Assembly (NCBI GenBank): GCA_031263195.1
Contig: JAISGD010000022.1
Span: 1 to 64,000, forward strand
Source: Campylobacteraceae bacterium
GTDB lineage: Bacteria; Campylobacterota; Campylobacteria; Campylobacterales; Campylobacteraceae
Direction of reading: 5' to 3'
DNA: 64,000 nucleotides
Position 1 is the stretch's first letter; each line of letters opens with the position of its first letter. Made by a program: the position numbers and the translations under genes. Below are positions 47,468-55,146 of this stretch, one piece after another. The notes under the pieces are model-generated. The model made no database searches, was not told where the DNA came from, and saw only the letters and a list, made by a program, of their open reading frames with translations.

Positions 47468-47771
47468 TTTCAGCCTTTAGCTTGTGTGCAATAAAAATAA
47501 GAGCATCTATAAAATCGCCCGTAAATGTTTCTTTGTTGCAAGAAAATTCACAAACTTCTAAAAACTCTTTCATTTTTTCTGCAACTTTCATTTGCGCTTC
47601 TGTAATAATAACGTCAAATAGATATTTTATGCGTCCGTTTTCGTCCCTATAACAAGTTGCGAATGGAGTTTCAAGAGCAGTATGCAAATGGTTCTTTTTT
47701 TTCTCTATTCCAATATCTATAAACCAGTCCCCCTCTTGATAGATTCTAATCGTTAACTTTCTTGTACCCAT
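47442..47771 (-). CDS. Hypothetical protein between MuF-like and gp10-like genes, 109 aa
   Basis: Not recognised. Mixed beta then helical; ends with a lysine-rich tail overlapping the next gene. Its start lies inside the end of the MuF-like gene. If that protein carries a C-terminal nuclease-like domain as I suspect, this gene could be its partner or inhibitor, but it could equally be a structural protein. Confidence 0.5.
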   Translation of the reverse strand: MGTRKLTIRIYQEGDWFIDIGIEKKKNHLHTALETPFATCYRDENGRIKYLFDVIITEAQMKVAEKMKEFLEVCEFSCNKETFTGDFIDALIFIAHKLKAENGKDKKAS

Positions 47772-48937
47772 TTTATTACCCTTTCTAAGAGGCTTTTTCT
47801 AACCTCATTATAGTATATTTCTCCTGTAGTGTTCAAGTAAGCTCTCAATCCGGCGCTTGGTTTATAAGCAGTTTCTATTTCACCATGCTCGCTTAAGATA
47901 ACCAGAACGCCATTTCTGCCCCATATGGTTCTTTTTCTCGGATCATTTATATGAACTCCCTCTTTTTCTATGCTACTCATGGTTTTTCTTATTAATTCTT
48001 CAGGAGTATTATACTTAGTTTCCCAAAGATGCTTAAACTCTATTTTTTCAAGCACTTCCTCGTTAATTTCGTATTCTCTGCCAAATTCGTCTAACATCAT
48101 TTCTTTTATTTGGATGCTGCTCATTTGCCTTAGAATAGTTCGGCAACCAAAATGATAAGGCGGAATGCCAAAATTTGCAGGGAGCTTCTTTGCCCATACT
48201 CCCTTGTTCGCATAGTTTAAATTGCTTGCAGTTTTTGCCTCGTCAACATTTTTAGCATTTATCAGGTTATTATATTGCTTTTCAATGTCGCCTGTTTTTA
48301 TAACTCGCAAATGCATAGAGCGGCAGATATTAGTAGTTTTATCGTCTATCACAGCCACGACCTGCAGATATTCGTCCTCATTTTCAAGGGCGCGGCTGAC
48401 AATACCTAAATTTCGCCCCTGTCTTAAGCTCAAATCCGCAGCTGCCGCGAGTTTATGCAGTTCAAGATTTTTATAATCCTCAAACTCTTCTCTCAACTTG
48501 TCCATTAATTTTTCATGGGTATATTTACCTCTGTAAACATCAGCAAAAATTTCTCTTAGTTTATTCACTGTTCGCTCGTCGCTATTCTCTTTTGTCCAAA
48601 GCAACTTTTGGGAGATAGCCTGTATTGCTTTTTCATTTGTAAAGCTAAATTTAGCTTTTAATGTGTTTAGGGATTTTTCATATATAAGAGGAATAAGAAT
48701 AGAAGATTTAGGCAGCGTTGCAACATTAGCGGCACGGGCGATAAAAAGCTCTTCTATCTGCTCTCTCGTTAGCTTATTGTCATATCGGTTCATAAAAATA
48801 AGGAGTTCGTCAAAAAGGTTATCAAGGCTTTGCGTAGTTTCGCTTACATAAAGTCTTATGTATTCATCTATCAGCTCTTCCATGCTCATATTTTCATACT
48901 TTTTCGTTTTTAGAAGTTTACTTAGTCTGCTATCCAT
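47753..48937 (-). CDS. MuF-like minor head protein with extra C-terminal domain, 394 aa
   Basis: Residues about 160-280 carry the MuF/SPP1 gp7 head-morphogenesis signature: AADLSLRQGRNLGIVSRA, VIDDKTTNICRSMHLRV and the end motif NFGIPPYHFGCRTIL. After it about 100 residues follow (RKTMSSIEKEGVHINDPRK, then WGRNGVLVILSEHGEIETAY) that resemble the phage-encoded PBECR-type RNase-like domains fused to minor head proteins. Such fusions are thought to be injected. Domain assignment of the tail is tentative. Confidence 0.75.
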   Translation of the reverse strand: MDSRLSKLLKTKKYENMSMEELIDEYIRLYVSETTQSLDNLFDELLIFMNRYDNKLTREQIEELFIARAANVATLPKSSILIPLIYEKSLNTLKAKFSFTNEKAIQAISQKLLWTKENSDERTVNKLREIFADVYRGKYTHEKLMDKLREEFEDYKNLELHKLAAAADLSLRQGRNLGIVSRALENEDEYLQVVAVIDDKTTNICRSMHLRVIKTGDIEKQYNNLINAKNVDEAKTASNLNYANKGVWAKKLPANFGIPPYHFGCRTILRQMSSIQIKEMMLDEFGREYEINEEVLEKIEFKHLWETKYNTPEELIRKTMSSIEKEGVHINDPRKRTIWGRNGVLVILSEHGEIETAYKPSAGLRAYLNTTGEIYYNEVRKSLLERVIKWVQES

Positions 48938-49139
48938 CTTGTTTATCCCTCTTTTCGAAATCTTTTTTATTAATCTCGCTAATATCTCTCAAATATTCTT
49001 TCCAAAACACATCAAATTTTATAGCTTCAATGGTCGGAAAAACGTATCCGCATTTTGTGCACCTACGCAGTCGTTCCCGAACCAAACCGCCCACACTGCC
49101 AATAACGCTTGTTTTACCTGCACACTTCGGACACATCAT
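48930..49139 (-). CDS. Small zinc-ribbon protein, 69 aa
   Basis: Cysteine pairs CPKC (residues 3-6) and CTKC (about 27-30) form a zinc ribbon; the C-terminal half is a charged helix. Similar short ribbons occur in Mu-like phages next to gp16/GemA genes. Probably nucleic-acid binding. Overlaps the MuF-like gene by 8 bases. Confidence 0.6.
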   Translation of the reverse strand: MMCPKCAGKTSVIGSVGGLVRERLRRCTKCGYVFPTIEAIKFDVFWKEYLRDISEINKKDFEKRDKQDG

Positions 49140-49143
49140 ATTT

Positions 49144-49617
49144 TTATCCCTCTTTCTTCCTGTGTGTTTTAAAACCTAAAAAATACTCGGAACCTGTTAT
49201 AAGCTTATTTGCCTGCTCTAATGTCAGACCGTTTATGTATATAGGTCTAAAATCCAACGTCCTGTTGCAAAAGTCGCTTAACTCTCGTGTCATAACAGTT
49301 AATCCTCTGCTATCAGCTTCCAAACTCCAAAGTTTTTTCAGGTAGGCTTCTTGCTTCTCTGTCAGGCGTTCCGTTCCGGTAATTTTTTTCTTTTTTGTTC
49401 GGGGGCGAATGCCGCTTACTCTCGCTTCTGCCTTACCGTTCATTACGTCTAATAAGTTATGCAACTCGTCAATGGACATTTCGGCGCAACTTCGCACGCA
49501 ATAAGAGTTAAACAGATAATCCCCCCACACCTCCAGCTCTTTTCGCTCTTGGCAAAAAGGGTGCATGTGTATCTTAGCAAGTAGCCCGCGCCTTAGAAAC
49601 TCTTGTTTTGGTGTCAT
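49144..49617 (-). CDS. GemA/gp16-like protein (DUF1018), 157 aa
   Basis: Mu gp16-type regulator. N-terminal LLAKIHMHPFCQERKELE, central MSIDELHNLLDVMN, and after a basic linker (RPRTKKKK) a second part with LTEKQEAYLKKLW. In Mu, GemA modulates host gyrase-related expression; for most relatives the role is unknown. Four bases shared with the methyltransferase gene stop. Confidence 0.75.
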   Translation of the reverse strand: MTPKQEFLRRGLLAKIHMHPFCQERKELEVWGDYLFNSYCVRSCAEMSIDELHNLLDVMNGKAEARVSGIRPRTKKKKITGTERLTEKQEAYLKKLWSLEADSRGLTVMTRELSDFCNRTLDFRPIYINGLTLEQANKLITGSEYFLGFKTHRKKEG

Positions 49618-50443
49618 GTTAATTCCTTTATTACAGCTTGTATGTTCTCAAGCCTTTTTAATGCTCCTTCGTAATACTCTTTTTCTATCTCGCAACCTAC
49701 AAAATCAAACCCTAATTCCTTGCAAGCGACAGCAGTTGTGCCGCTTCCTAAAAAAGGATCGAATACAATATCTCCCTCTTTTGTAGCAAGTTTTATTAGT
49801 TTTTTTATAAGCTCTAAAGGTTTTTGCGTGGGATGTATAAAATTGTAATGCTCTCTTTGCGCCGCAATAATCGTTGTTGTAAGAGTTCCTCTTTTATATT
49901 TATTATACGTCGCATAACCTCTATCAGCATTTTTTAGTCCTAAGGTTGCTGTTGTATTATGCTTTACAACTTTCTCTTTTACTTCTTTCTGCCAATCTTT
50001 GAAATCCGCATAGTTCTTTATTTTTTTAATAGAAGAGAGAAGTCGCTTGAAATCTTGGTTAACAACTTCGTCTTTTATCTCCTGTTCAAAAACTTTATTA
50101 ATTTTGCGATTGCGAGTAAAGACGTTTATTAATTCGTGTTTTCTGCCTATCGCGCCGCAAGGGTTGCTCATATTCCTTTTATCCCATACAATTTCTTCGG
50201 CAAAATTAAAATACTGATTTAATTCGCAAGCCATTTGTGCCAGCATTATGCCTCTGCCAAAATAAACGACTGTAGCTTTTTGCATACTCTATCTATCTCT
50301 TTACAAAAAAGCTCTATATCAAATTGCTTGTCTAACTTATGCTTTAAATACAAATAAGGAGGGTCTGTAATTACAACATCAAAAGTGTTATCGGGACATT
50401 CTTTCATATAATCAAAGCAATCGCAATTGTAAATGTTATTCAT
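49614..50443 (-). pseudogene. DNA methyltransferase (beta class, DPPY) with a one-base frameshift
   Basis: The first frame (from ATG 50443) has the catalytic motif FDVVITDPPYLYLKHK. It loses frame at a CAAAAAG run near 50278-50284. The second frame carries on without loss through YFGRGIMLAQMAC and EIVWDKRNMSNP to the SAM site FDPFLGSGTTAVACKELG. One extra A (or a -1 slip) restores a single 277-aa N4/N6 methyltransferase. Mutation, sequencing error and phase variation cannot be told apart here. The downstream piece could start at ATG 50285 but would lack DPPY. Confidence 0.8.
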
Positions 50444-50444
50444 T

Positions 50445-51134
50445 TTAACCCTCCAGATACTTTTTTAGACTGTCCTTAATTACATACTCTTTTCCGCGTT
50501 GCTTTAACAGCTTTTGCGCGTCTACGGTAAAAGCCTTCCAATCTATGTAAGACTTTTTGTAGTTTAGTTTTCCTACCGCCATCTTATCTACCCACCAGAG
50601 CTTCTCTATGTACTCCAGCACCTTTTCGGGATTTAGGACAGGCTCAAAGCTTATCCATGTGTTAATGCCTTTGTTCCACGCTTCTTTTAAGGCGTCTATC
50701 CTGTCGCTCTCTATCATAGCGTTATCATTGTTCTCCCCCGTAAGTGTCACGCCGAACCAGTCATTCTCGTCAAAATAAGGAAAATCTTGTGTTCTCGGAG
50801 CTTTTGTAAGAATTTGTACATAGTTGCCGCTGTCTTTTATTAGCTGTATTGCATAAGTTGTTGTATCATGGAACCCGTTTAGAGGATAGGGATCACACGT
50901 AAAACAAAGGTGTATTAACTGCTCTGTAAATTTGCCTTTGTCAAGCTGTTTTTTTAGCTCTACCAATATTCCGAACCGCTCCCAAATGTAGCTGTGAAAC
51001 TTTTCTTTGGTTATGTGTAATACCTGCGGCACATAACAATAAGGACATTTATGCGGACAGCCTGTGTACAGATTAAGTGCATACTTTGCATATTCTTTGG
51101 CTGCGCCTTTGGTTTCATATATAGGATCTATCAT
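50445..51134 (-). CDS. Radical SAM protein, 229 aa
   Basis: The CPHKCPYC motif (residues about 25-32, CxxxCxxC) binds a 4Fe-4S cluster and S-adenosylmethionine. HLCFTCDPYPLN and VQILTKAPR follow, as in SPL-like or phage Gp37/Gp68-type (DUF5131-like) radical SAM proteins. Substrate unknown. Its stop is next to the methyltransferase start, so both are coexpressed; a role in nucleotide or DNA modification is possible but unproven. Confidence 0.75.
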   Translation of the reverse strand: MIDPIYETKGAAKEYAKYALNLYTGCPHKCPYCYVPQVLHITKEKFHSYIWERFGILVELKKQLDKGKFTEQLIHLCFTCDPYPLNGFHDTTTYAIQLIKDSGNYVQILTKAPRTQDFPYFDENDWFGVTLTGENNDNAMIESDRIDALKEAWNKGINTWISFEPVLNPEKVLEYIEKLWWVDKMAVGKLNYKKSYIDWKAFTVDAQKLLKQRGKEYVIKDSLKKYLEG

Positions 51135-51135
51135 T

Positions 51136-51384
51136 TTATACTACCCCTCTTTTTATCTCACATATTCGCGAAACACTATCTTCGCTGTTTCTTATATAGA
51201 CTGTTGTGGTGTCATCAATAACATTGTAAAAATAGTTATATTTTGTACCGTCATATGCGGCACAGCCGTTTTCAAGGTAATAGACCTTTTTCAAACCTTC
51301 TATATATTCCATATTTTCCTGTATATTTGCATACAAAAAAAGTATTCCGTAAGCTCTCTTTTTCTGTTTCGCCGTCCATCTCAT
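51136..51384 (-). CDS. Hypothetical protein, 82 aa
   Basis: Not recognised. Tyrosine-rich, soluble, with a basic N-terminus (RWTAKQKKR). ATG 51384 follows GAAAGGAG. One base from the radical SAM gene, so cotranscribed with it. Confidence 0.55.
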   Translation of the reverse strand: MRWTAKQKKRAYGILFLYANIQENMEYIEGLKKVYYLENGCAAYDGTKYNYFYNVIDDTTTVYIRNSEDSVSRICEIKRGVV

Positions 51385-51446
51385 TTTTTTCTCCTTTCGC
51401 CACTCTTTACAACACTTGCATGCCGATACAATCGGGTTTTATAAGC

Positions 51447-51537
51447 AGTGTTGACAGTGTTGTCGGTGTTGTAGCGCCACAAAAAGATTTTTACCTTTAA
51501 AAAAATGGTTACAACACTTACAACACCCTCAACACTT
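51447..51537. repeat. Two inverted arrays of three 9-bp iterons
   Basis: Three adjacent 9-mers of the form (A/G)GTGTTG(A/T)(C/A) at 51447-51473 face three adjacent 9-mers of the complement form at 51511-51537, 37 bp apart. They lie in the non-coding gap between the ATPase gene and the 82-aa gene. They could be protein-binding iterons or fold into one large hairpin. Confidence 0.7.
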
Positions 51538-51554
51538 ATATCCAAGTCTCTATT

Positions 51555-52508
51555 TTAGGCACTTTTTGCCTCTATAGGTGTTGTTAAACTGTAAATTTTT
51601 GCTCTGTTTTTACCAACACTTACTTCCCAAAACCTGCCTGCATGTTTTTCAAGCAGTGTGATTTTTGCCTTATCGCCTTTATCAAGTTCAAGGCTTTCAA
51701 GGAGTTTGTTTTGGCTTAAACCCTCTTTTTCGTCAGAAAGCTTGTTTTTTACTTTCTCAACAAACTCTTTTTCACTCTCATTCATATCCGCTATGTCAAC
51801 ATCCAAGCTTGTAAGCTCATAAGTAGTCTTATTCATTGCAAATCCTATTTTTGCTATCTTGTCTATGCCAAGCCTGTATTTTTCAGGTTCGATCACATAG
51901 TTAAAAAGCTGTGCGCTTTCAGGTAGAACCTTCATCTGCCAGCATTCGTCCACGGCATCAATTAACCCCTGCCCACCCTTCATAGCGTCACCCTTCTTTG
52001 TCGCGTGGTTTATAACCCACACCATACCGCCGTTACGCCTTATCGCCTTGCAAAAGCTTATTAGCCTGTAGATTCTTCTCTCATCATACATTTCGCCATC
52101 AAGGAAAAATTTTAAACTATCCAGCACAAAAACACAGTTTTTATATATGTCGTTTTTAGCTTCAAGTCTTATCTTTTCTATTACTTCCATAATGCCGTCT
52201 TTTGCGCTGTCAAACATATCGGCGTTAATGTATTTCATTTTACCTCTGGCGTTTTCTATAAAGGTGTCGTAACCTCTCTCAATCAATATGTCGAGTCCAT
52301 TATCTACATCTATGTAAACTATCTCCTGTCCTTTTTCTAAAAAGAGTTTAGATATGCCAAACATAAATTCGGTCTTGCCGCTGCCGCTTGGCGCCCAAAT
52401 TATATTTATGCTGCGCGTGTAGGCAAATTTATCTATAATCGCCTCTTTTTTTCCAAGCAACCGCACATCATTTAGATTTACGCCTTGTATAAAATCAAGT
52501 TTGCTCAT
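51555..52508 (-). CDS. RecA-like AAA ATPase, 317 aa
   Basis: Walker A IIWAPSGSGKTEFMF near residues 36-50 and Walker B NCVFVLDSLKFF near 123-134, followed by VWVINHATKKGDAMKGGQGLIDAV, a RecA/DnaB-like core of the RepA (AAA_25) type. The C-terminal 80 residues look like a winged helix. Such proteins act as helicases or loaders in replication or recombination. In Mu-like phages with replicative transposition it may serve early DNA metabolism. Confidence 0.75.
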   Translation of the reverse strand: MSKLDFIQGVNLNDVRLLGKKEAIIDKFAYTRSINIIWAPSGSGKTEFMFGISKLFLEKGQEIVYIDVDNGLDILIERGYDTFIENARGKMKYINADMFDSAKDGIMEVIEKIRLEAKNDIYKNCVFVLDSLKFFLDGEMYDERRIYRLISFCKAIRRNGGMVWVINHATKKGDAMKGGQGLIDAVDECWQMKVLPESAQLFNYVIEPEKYRLGIDKIAKIGFAMNKTTYELTSLDVDIADMNESEKEFVEKVKNKLSDEKEGLSQNKLLESLELDKGDKAKITLLEKHAGRFWEVSVGKNRAKIYSLTTPIEAKSA

Positions 52509-52574
52509 TGTTTACCTTTATCTGTTTTGCTTACAAGCGCGCTTGTAATATTCTCTCTCAATGTTCATCTTTAA

Positions 52575-52892
52575 TTACACTCCGGCAATTACTATTTCAA
52601 ACTGCCCGTGCATTAGTTTCATATAGTAAAAAAGTTTGTCAACTTTGCCTTTGTAGCGCGGGCGGATAGTCGTAAAAGGGATGCGTTTATCTCCGAAAAA
52701 AAGCAGTTGCAAATACTCGCCTTTTTCAAGTTTGTAATGGTGTTTAAAAGAACCCTCATAATAAGTTGTATCATAATCGTACAAGCTTTCATTCATATCG
52801 TTCGGTAGCGTAAGCGTAAGTATCTGCACCAGTTCCGCACTCTTTTGCCCCCAAAGCTTGGGGTAGTTATGGCTAAATTTTATCTTGTTCAT
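52575..52892 (-). CDS. Hypothetical protein, 105 aa
   Basis: Not recognised. Soluble beta-rich protein rich in Tyr, Phe and Lys with PFTTIRPRYKGKVDKLFYYM, suggestive of a nucleic-acid-binding ASCH/PUA-like fold but without diagnostic residues. The start overlaps the gene upstream by four bases. Confidence 0.5.
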   Translation of the reverse strand: MNKIKFSHNYPKLWGQKSAELVQILTLTLPNDMNESLYDYDTTYYEGSFKHHYKLEKGEYLQLLFFGDKRIPFTTIRPRYKGKVDKLFYYMKLMHGQFEIVIAGV

Positions 52893-53071
52893 TTTTCCCC
52901 CCTTAATAATGCTAACTGTTTCTTGTGCAAAACACTGGACTTTTTATATAGCACACTCAATTTATCTTGAAGCTCTATAACTTCGGTTTCAAGTTTTTTT
53001 ATCTGCGCATCTATTTTGTCTACGCGTTTTTCGCGTGCGCGATACTCTTTTTCTTTTTCATAATCAAACAT
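52889..53071 (-). CDS. Short coiled-coil protein, 60 aa
   Basis: A 45-residue heptad pattern (VDKIDAQIKKLETEVIELQ) predicts a coiled coil. I take ATG 53071, with AAAAGGAGAG at the right distance; the longer frame to 53152 lies in the previous gene. Unknown role. Confidence 0.55.
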   Translation of the reverse strand: MFDYEKEKEYRAREKRVDKIDAQIKKLETEVIELQDKLSVLYKKSSVLHKKQLALLRGEK

Positions 53072-53324
53072 TTTCTCTCCTTTTCTCACATCTATCAAAG
53101 TCCCTGCACAGCAGGCATTCCCTTCTTTCACATTGCGCATGCGTAACACCAAAGGTTCTTAGATTATAATTCTCTATTAGTTTACTAATCTGCTTATCTG
53201 TCAAATTATCATTCAAATAATCCACGCGGTCACAATCTTCCTCCGTGCAAAATCCACAGAAACGAGTGTGATCCGCATGATACATAGTAATGAGGAATTC
53301 ATCTCGCTCGTTTGTATCTATCAT
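53064..53324 (-). CDS. Cysteine-rich hypothetical protein, 86 aa
   Basis: Six or more cysteines in two groups: FCGFCTEEDC and CERRECLLCRDFDRC, the second with spacing like a zinc or Fe-S site. No known family. ATG 53324 follows AGGAGGTTTT, a strong site. Confidence 0.55.
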   Translation of the reverse strand: MIDTNERDEFLITMYHADHTRFCGFCTEEDCDRVDYLNDNLTDKQISKLIENYNLRTFGVTHAQCERRECLLCRDFDRCEKRRENV

Positions 53325-53368
53325 CTAAAACCTCCTTTTAAACACTTTATAAAACCTTCAAAAAAATA

Positions 53369-53388
53369 GGCAGGCGGTTAAGCCTGCC
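53369..53388 (-). terminator. Strong intrinsic terminator
   Basis: On the minus strand GGCAGGC and GCCTGCC form a perfect 7-bp stem with a 6-nt loop followed by TATTTTTTT. It ends the transcript coming from the Gam region, before the cysteine-rich gene. Confidence 0.8.
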
Positions 53389-53539
53389 ATAGCCCTGTTT
53401 AATACGTAATCGCACAGGGCGACACGCTTATGCTGTCTTACTTAAGTAAGCGCATGCCCAACATAAGCTCCAAGAGGCACAAGTAATCACACTAAAAAAA
53501 ACCTGCGCCCGTTGCAACTTACACAAACACTTTATAAAA
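53389..53539 (-). ncRNA. Multi-hairpin element, possible small RNA or leader
   Basis: No ORF. Successive stems: GCCCTGT with ACAGGGC (53392-53420), GCTTATG with CATAAGC (53426-53468) enclosing a perfect 14-bp palindrome CTTACTTAAGTAAG (53437-53450), then the terminator at 53369-53388. A 24-bp sequence, AAACACTTTATAAAACC and seven more, occurs on both sides (from 53339 and from 53525). A terminator before and after could release a discrete RNA of about 150 nt. Confidence 0.4.
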
Positions 53540-53540
53540 C

Positions 53541-53556
53541 CCTCAAAAAGAGGGCT
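53541..53556 (-). terminator. Intrinsic terminator after small membrane ORF
   Basis: Minus strand CCCTC and GAGGG with a T5 loop, followed by TTTTAT; it lies about 10 bases after the stop of the 27-aa ORF. Confidence 0.65.
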
Positions 53557-53566
53557 TTAAAAACAT

Positions 53567-53650
53567 TTATTTAAAACTGCTAAATGCAAAAGCAGTTATA
53601 ACCATAAGCGCGCCGACACACATAAATAAAAACGCGTATAAAACAAACAT
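53567..53650 (-). CDS. Single-helix peptide, 27 aa
   Basis: ATG 53650 begins four bases after the stop of the gene before it. Almost the whole peptide is one membrane helix (FVLYAFLFMCVGALMVITAF). Small phage membrane peptides are common in early regions; this may be one or a fortuitous ORF. Confidence 0.4.
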   Translation of the reverse strand: MFVLYAFLFMCVGALMVITAFAFSSFK

Positions 53651-53654
53651 TGTT

Positions 53655-54044
53655 TTACACCCACGCCGGTTCAGGCACAAAACCTATATGTTTAAACATA
53701 CTTTGTTTTGTTATAGTGCCTTCGTCGTTTTGCCGCTCTAACACGATCCGTTGCGTAAAAGCATGTAGAGGCTGTAAGTCATACAGTGCAAGTTCAGCCT
53801 CAAGGTACTTTATAAGGAAAGGTGCGCCGCCAATCATCACAGCAAAGATGTTAGACAGATCATAATGTTCAGACACAAACCACATTATGTCTTTTGCTCT
53901 TTTCTCTGCATTCAAAGCCTCTTCTAACGTGTCAAATGTCAGTAACGCGCAAAGCTCTTTTCTCATATCGTCAGGGAGATCTATTACTCTTTGTTCCTTC
54001 TGCTCTTTTGTTGCTAAATGCTGCGTTAAATTCAGAATTTTCAT
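53655..54044 (-). CDS. Conserved phage protein of unknown function, 129 aa
   Basis: Begins MKILNLTQHLATKEQK, a start I recall from a protein common in transposable phages; possibly a Rossmann-like fold. HAFTQRIVLERQN is near the end. Role unknown. Overlaps the Gam stop by four bases, so it is in the early operon. Confidence 0.6.
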   Translation of the reverse strand: MKILNLTQHLATKEQKEQRVIDLPDDMRKELCALLTFDTLEEALNAEKRAKDIMWFVSEHYDLSNIFAVMIGGAPFLIKYLEAELALYDLQPLHAFTQRIVLERQNDEGTITKQSMFKHIGFVPEPAWV

Positions 54045-54541
54045 GCGGTTACTCCTGTAGTGTCAGCCACCTCTTCAATGCGCGGTTGGATTCGGAAGCT
54101 GTCCTTAATAGTCCTTTTTATCCCCAGCTTCGCGAAAGTCGTATCGTTTAGCTCGCAGATAGCGTCTTTGTCTATCTTCTCTTCGTACGCTATACAATCC
54201 TTTAGCCCAAGAGCTTTTATCGTTTTTATAAGGGCTTCTATTTTTTCTTTTGCCTTAGGAAGAGATAAGGATTTCACAATCCTAAATCCTATCGTCCCGA
54301 AGTTCAGGTCTTTAGAACGTTTGTCGGCAAATTCGTGTTTGTTTGCCTCGCAAAAAAGTGTGATTTGCTTTTCCAAAGCGTCTTTTTCTACCTGCAAAGG
54401 CGCTGCTTTGTCCACTGCTTCTTTTTTAATTTCATTTATTTTTACCGTGCTGTCGCCGTTTATCTTTGCTATCGCTACTTCCAGCTCCGCCAATCTCTTC
54501 AATGTATCGTCTACACCGTCCCAACTATCTATCTGTGTCAT
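54041..54541 (-). CDS. gam: Gam-like host-nuclease inhibitor, 166 aa
   Basis: Mu Gam family: binds double-strand DNA ends, Ku-like, and shields them from RecBCD-type nucleases. A long coiled coil (about residues 12-75) with LKRLAELEVAIAKINGD and the conserved FGTIGFRIVKSLSLPK, then a basic C-terminus. Length matches Mu Gam (174 aa). In the early operon downstream of the transposition genes as in Mu. Confidence 0.85.
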   Translation of the reverse strand: MTQIDSWDGVDDTLKRLAELEVAIAKINGDSTVKINEIKKEAVDKAAPLQVEKDALEKQITLFCEANKHEFADKRSKDLNFGTIGFRIVKSLSLPKAKEKIEALIKTIKALGLKDCIAYEEKIDKDAICELNDTTFAKLGIKRTIKDSFRIQPRIEEVADTTGVTA

Positions 54542-54602
54542 TTTTTTTCTTTCCTTTCGCTTTTTGTCTTTTAAAATTTCTTTGCCCTTTAGTTGTTTTC
54601 AT
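54525..54602 (-). CDS. Possible basic leader peptide before gam, 25 aa
   Basis: ATG 54602 starts within the end of the gene upstream and the frame ends with TAG overlapping the gam start. The peptide is almost all Lys, Arg and polar residues. It could couple translation to gam or be chance. Confidence 0.25.
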   Translation of the reverse strand: MKTTKGQRNFKRQKAKGKKKNDTDR

Positions 54603-54966
54603 TTTTCTCGCCTCCCAATTTGTCTATCATGTTCCTAACTCTATTTTTAAGCCCCTTAAAGCTTTTTTCTAAAATAGTGTTTAATTCCGGGTGCAGTTGC
54701 TGATCTTGTACTCCTAAAAGGTATGCGTCGTTTATAAGTACTATAATGCTATCTTCTAATTCGTCGATTATGTCAGCTGTCTTATTGTTCGCCCTAAAGA
54801 TAATTTCTTTTAAAAATCGCTTACTGTCTTTAGAATCAACAATAGCTTCCGCTACCAAACCAATATCCTCATCGTCAAAGCAGCCTCCTTTAATAATTTC
54901 GCAAAGCTCGCTTGCCCATATATCCGCGTCTTCTTGTAAATGCGTTGTATAAATAATTCCAGCCAT
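54589..54966 (-). CDS. Three-gene paralogue set, member 3, 125 aa
   Basis: Residues about 18-50 read SELCEIIKGGCFDDEDIGL then VAEAIVDS: the small helical domain shared by the two genes upstream (54971-55144 and 55147-55341). A further helical part of about 70 residues follows. Function unknown; acidic and possibly DNA-mimicking or regulatory. Start 54966 has GAGTT upstream, five bases after the preceding stop. Confidence 0.6.
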   Translation of the reverse strand: MAGIIYTTHLQEDADIWASELCEIIKGGCFDDEDIGLVAEAIVDSKDSKRFLKEIIFRANNKTADIIDELEDSIIVLINDAYLLGVQDQQLHPELNTILEKSFKGLKNRVRNMIDKLGGEKNENN

Positions 54967-54970
54967 TTTT

Positions 54971-55144
54971 TTAACTCCTCAACTCATCAATTTTTTCGAG
55001 TATTTCAAACCCGTTGTCACTATCCAAAAGAGCTTGCGCTACCCGCTCTATCTCATCTGCGTCAAATTCCCCATCTTCTATTATCCCAATTACGTCATCT
55101 ATCTCGACTGTAACACGTGCGTCAATGTCAATAATTCCAGTCAT
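54971..55144 (-). CDS. Three-gene paralogue set, member 2, 57 aa
   Basis: The minimal form of the shared domain: VIGIIEDGEFDADEIERV then AQALLDSDNG. ATG 55144 with AAAGGATAAAA; the longer frame to 55261 runs through the previous gene. Very acidic. Two bases separate it from member 1. Confidence 0.6.
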   Translation of the reverse strand: MTGIIDIDARVTVEIDDVIGIIEDGEFDADEIERVAQALLDSDNGFEILEKIDELRS

Positions 55145-55146
55145 TT

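Noticed and set aside
53339-53548. Two 24-bp repeats as a CRISPR array
   Set aside because: Only two imperfect copies with a single 160-bp interval, and no cas genes in the window.
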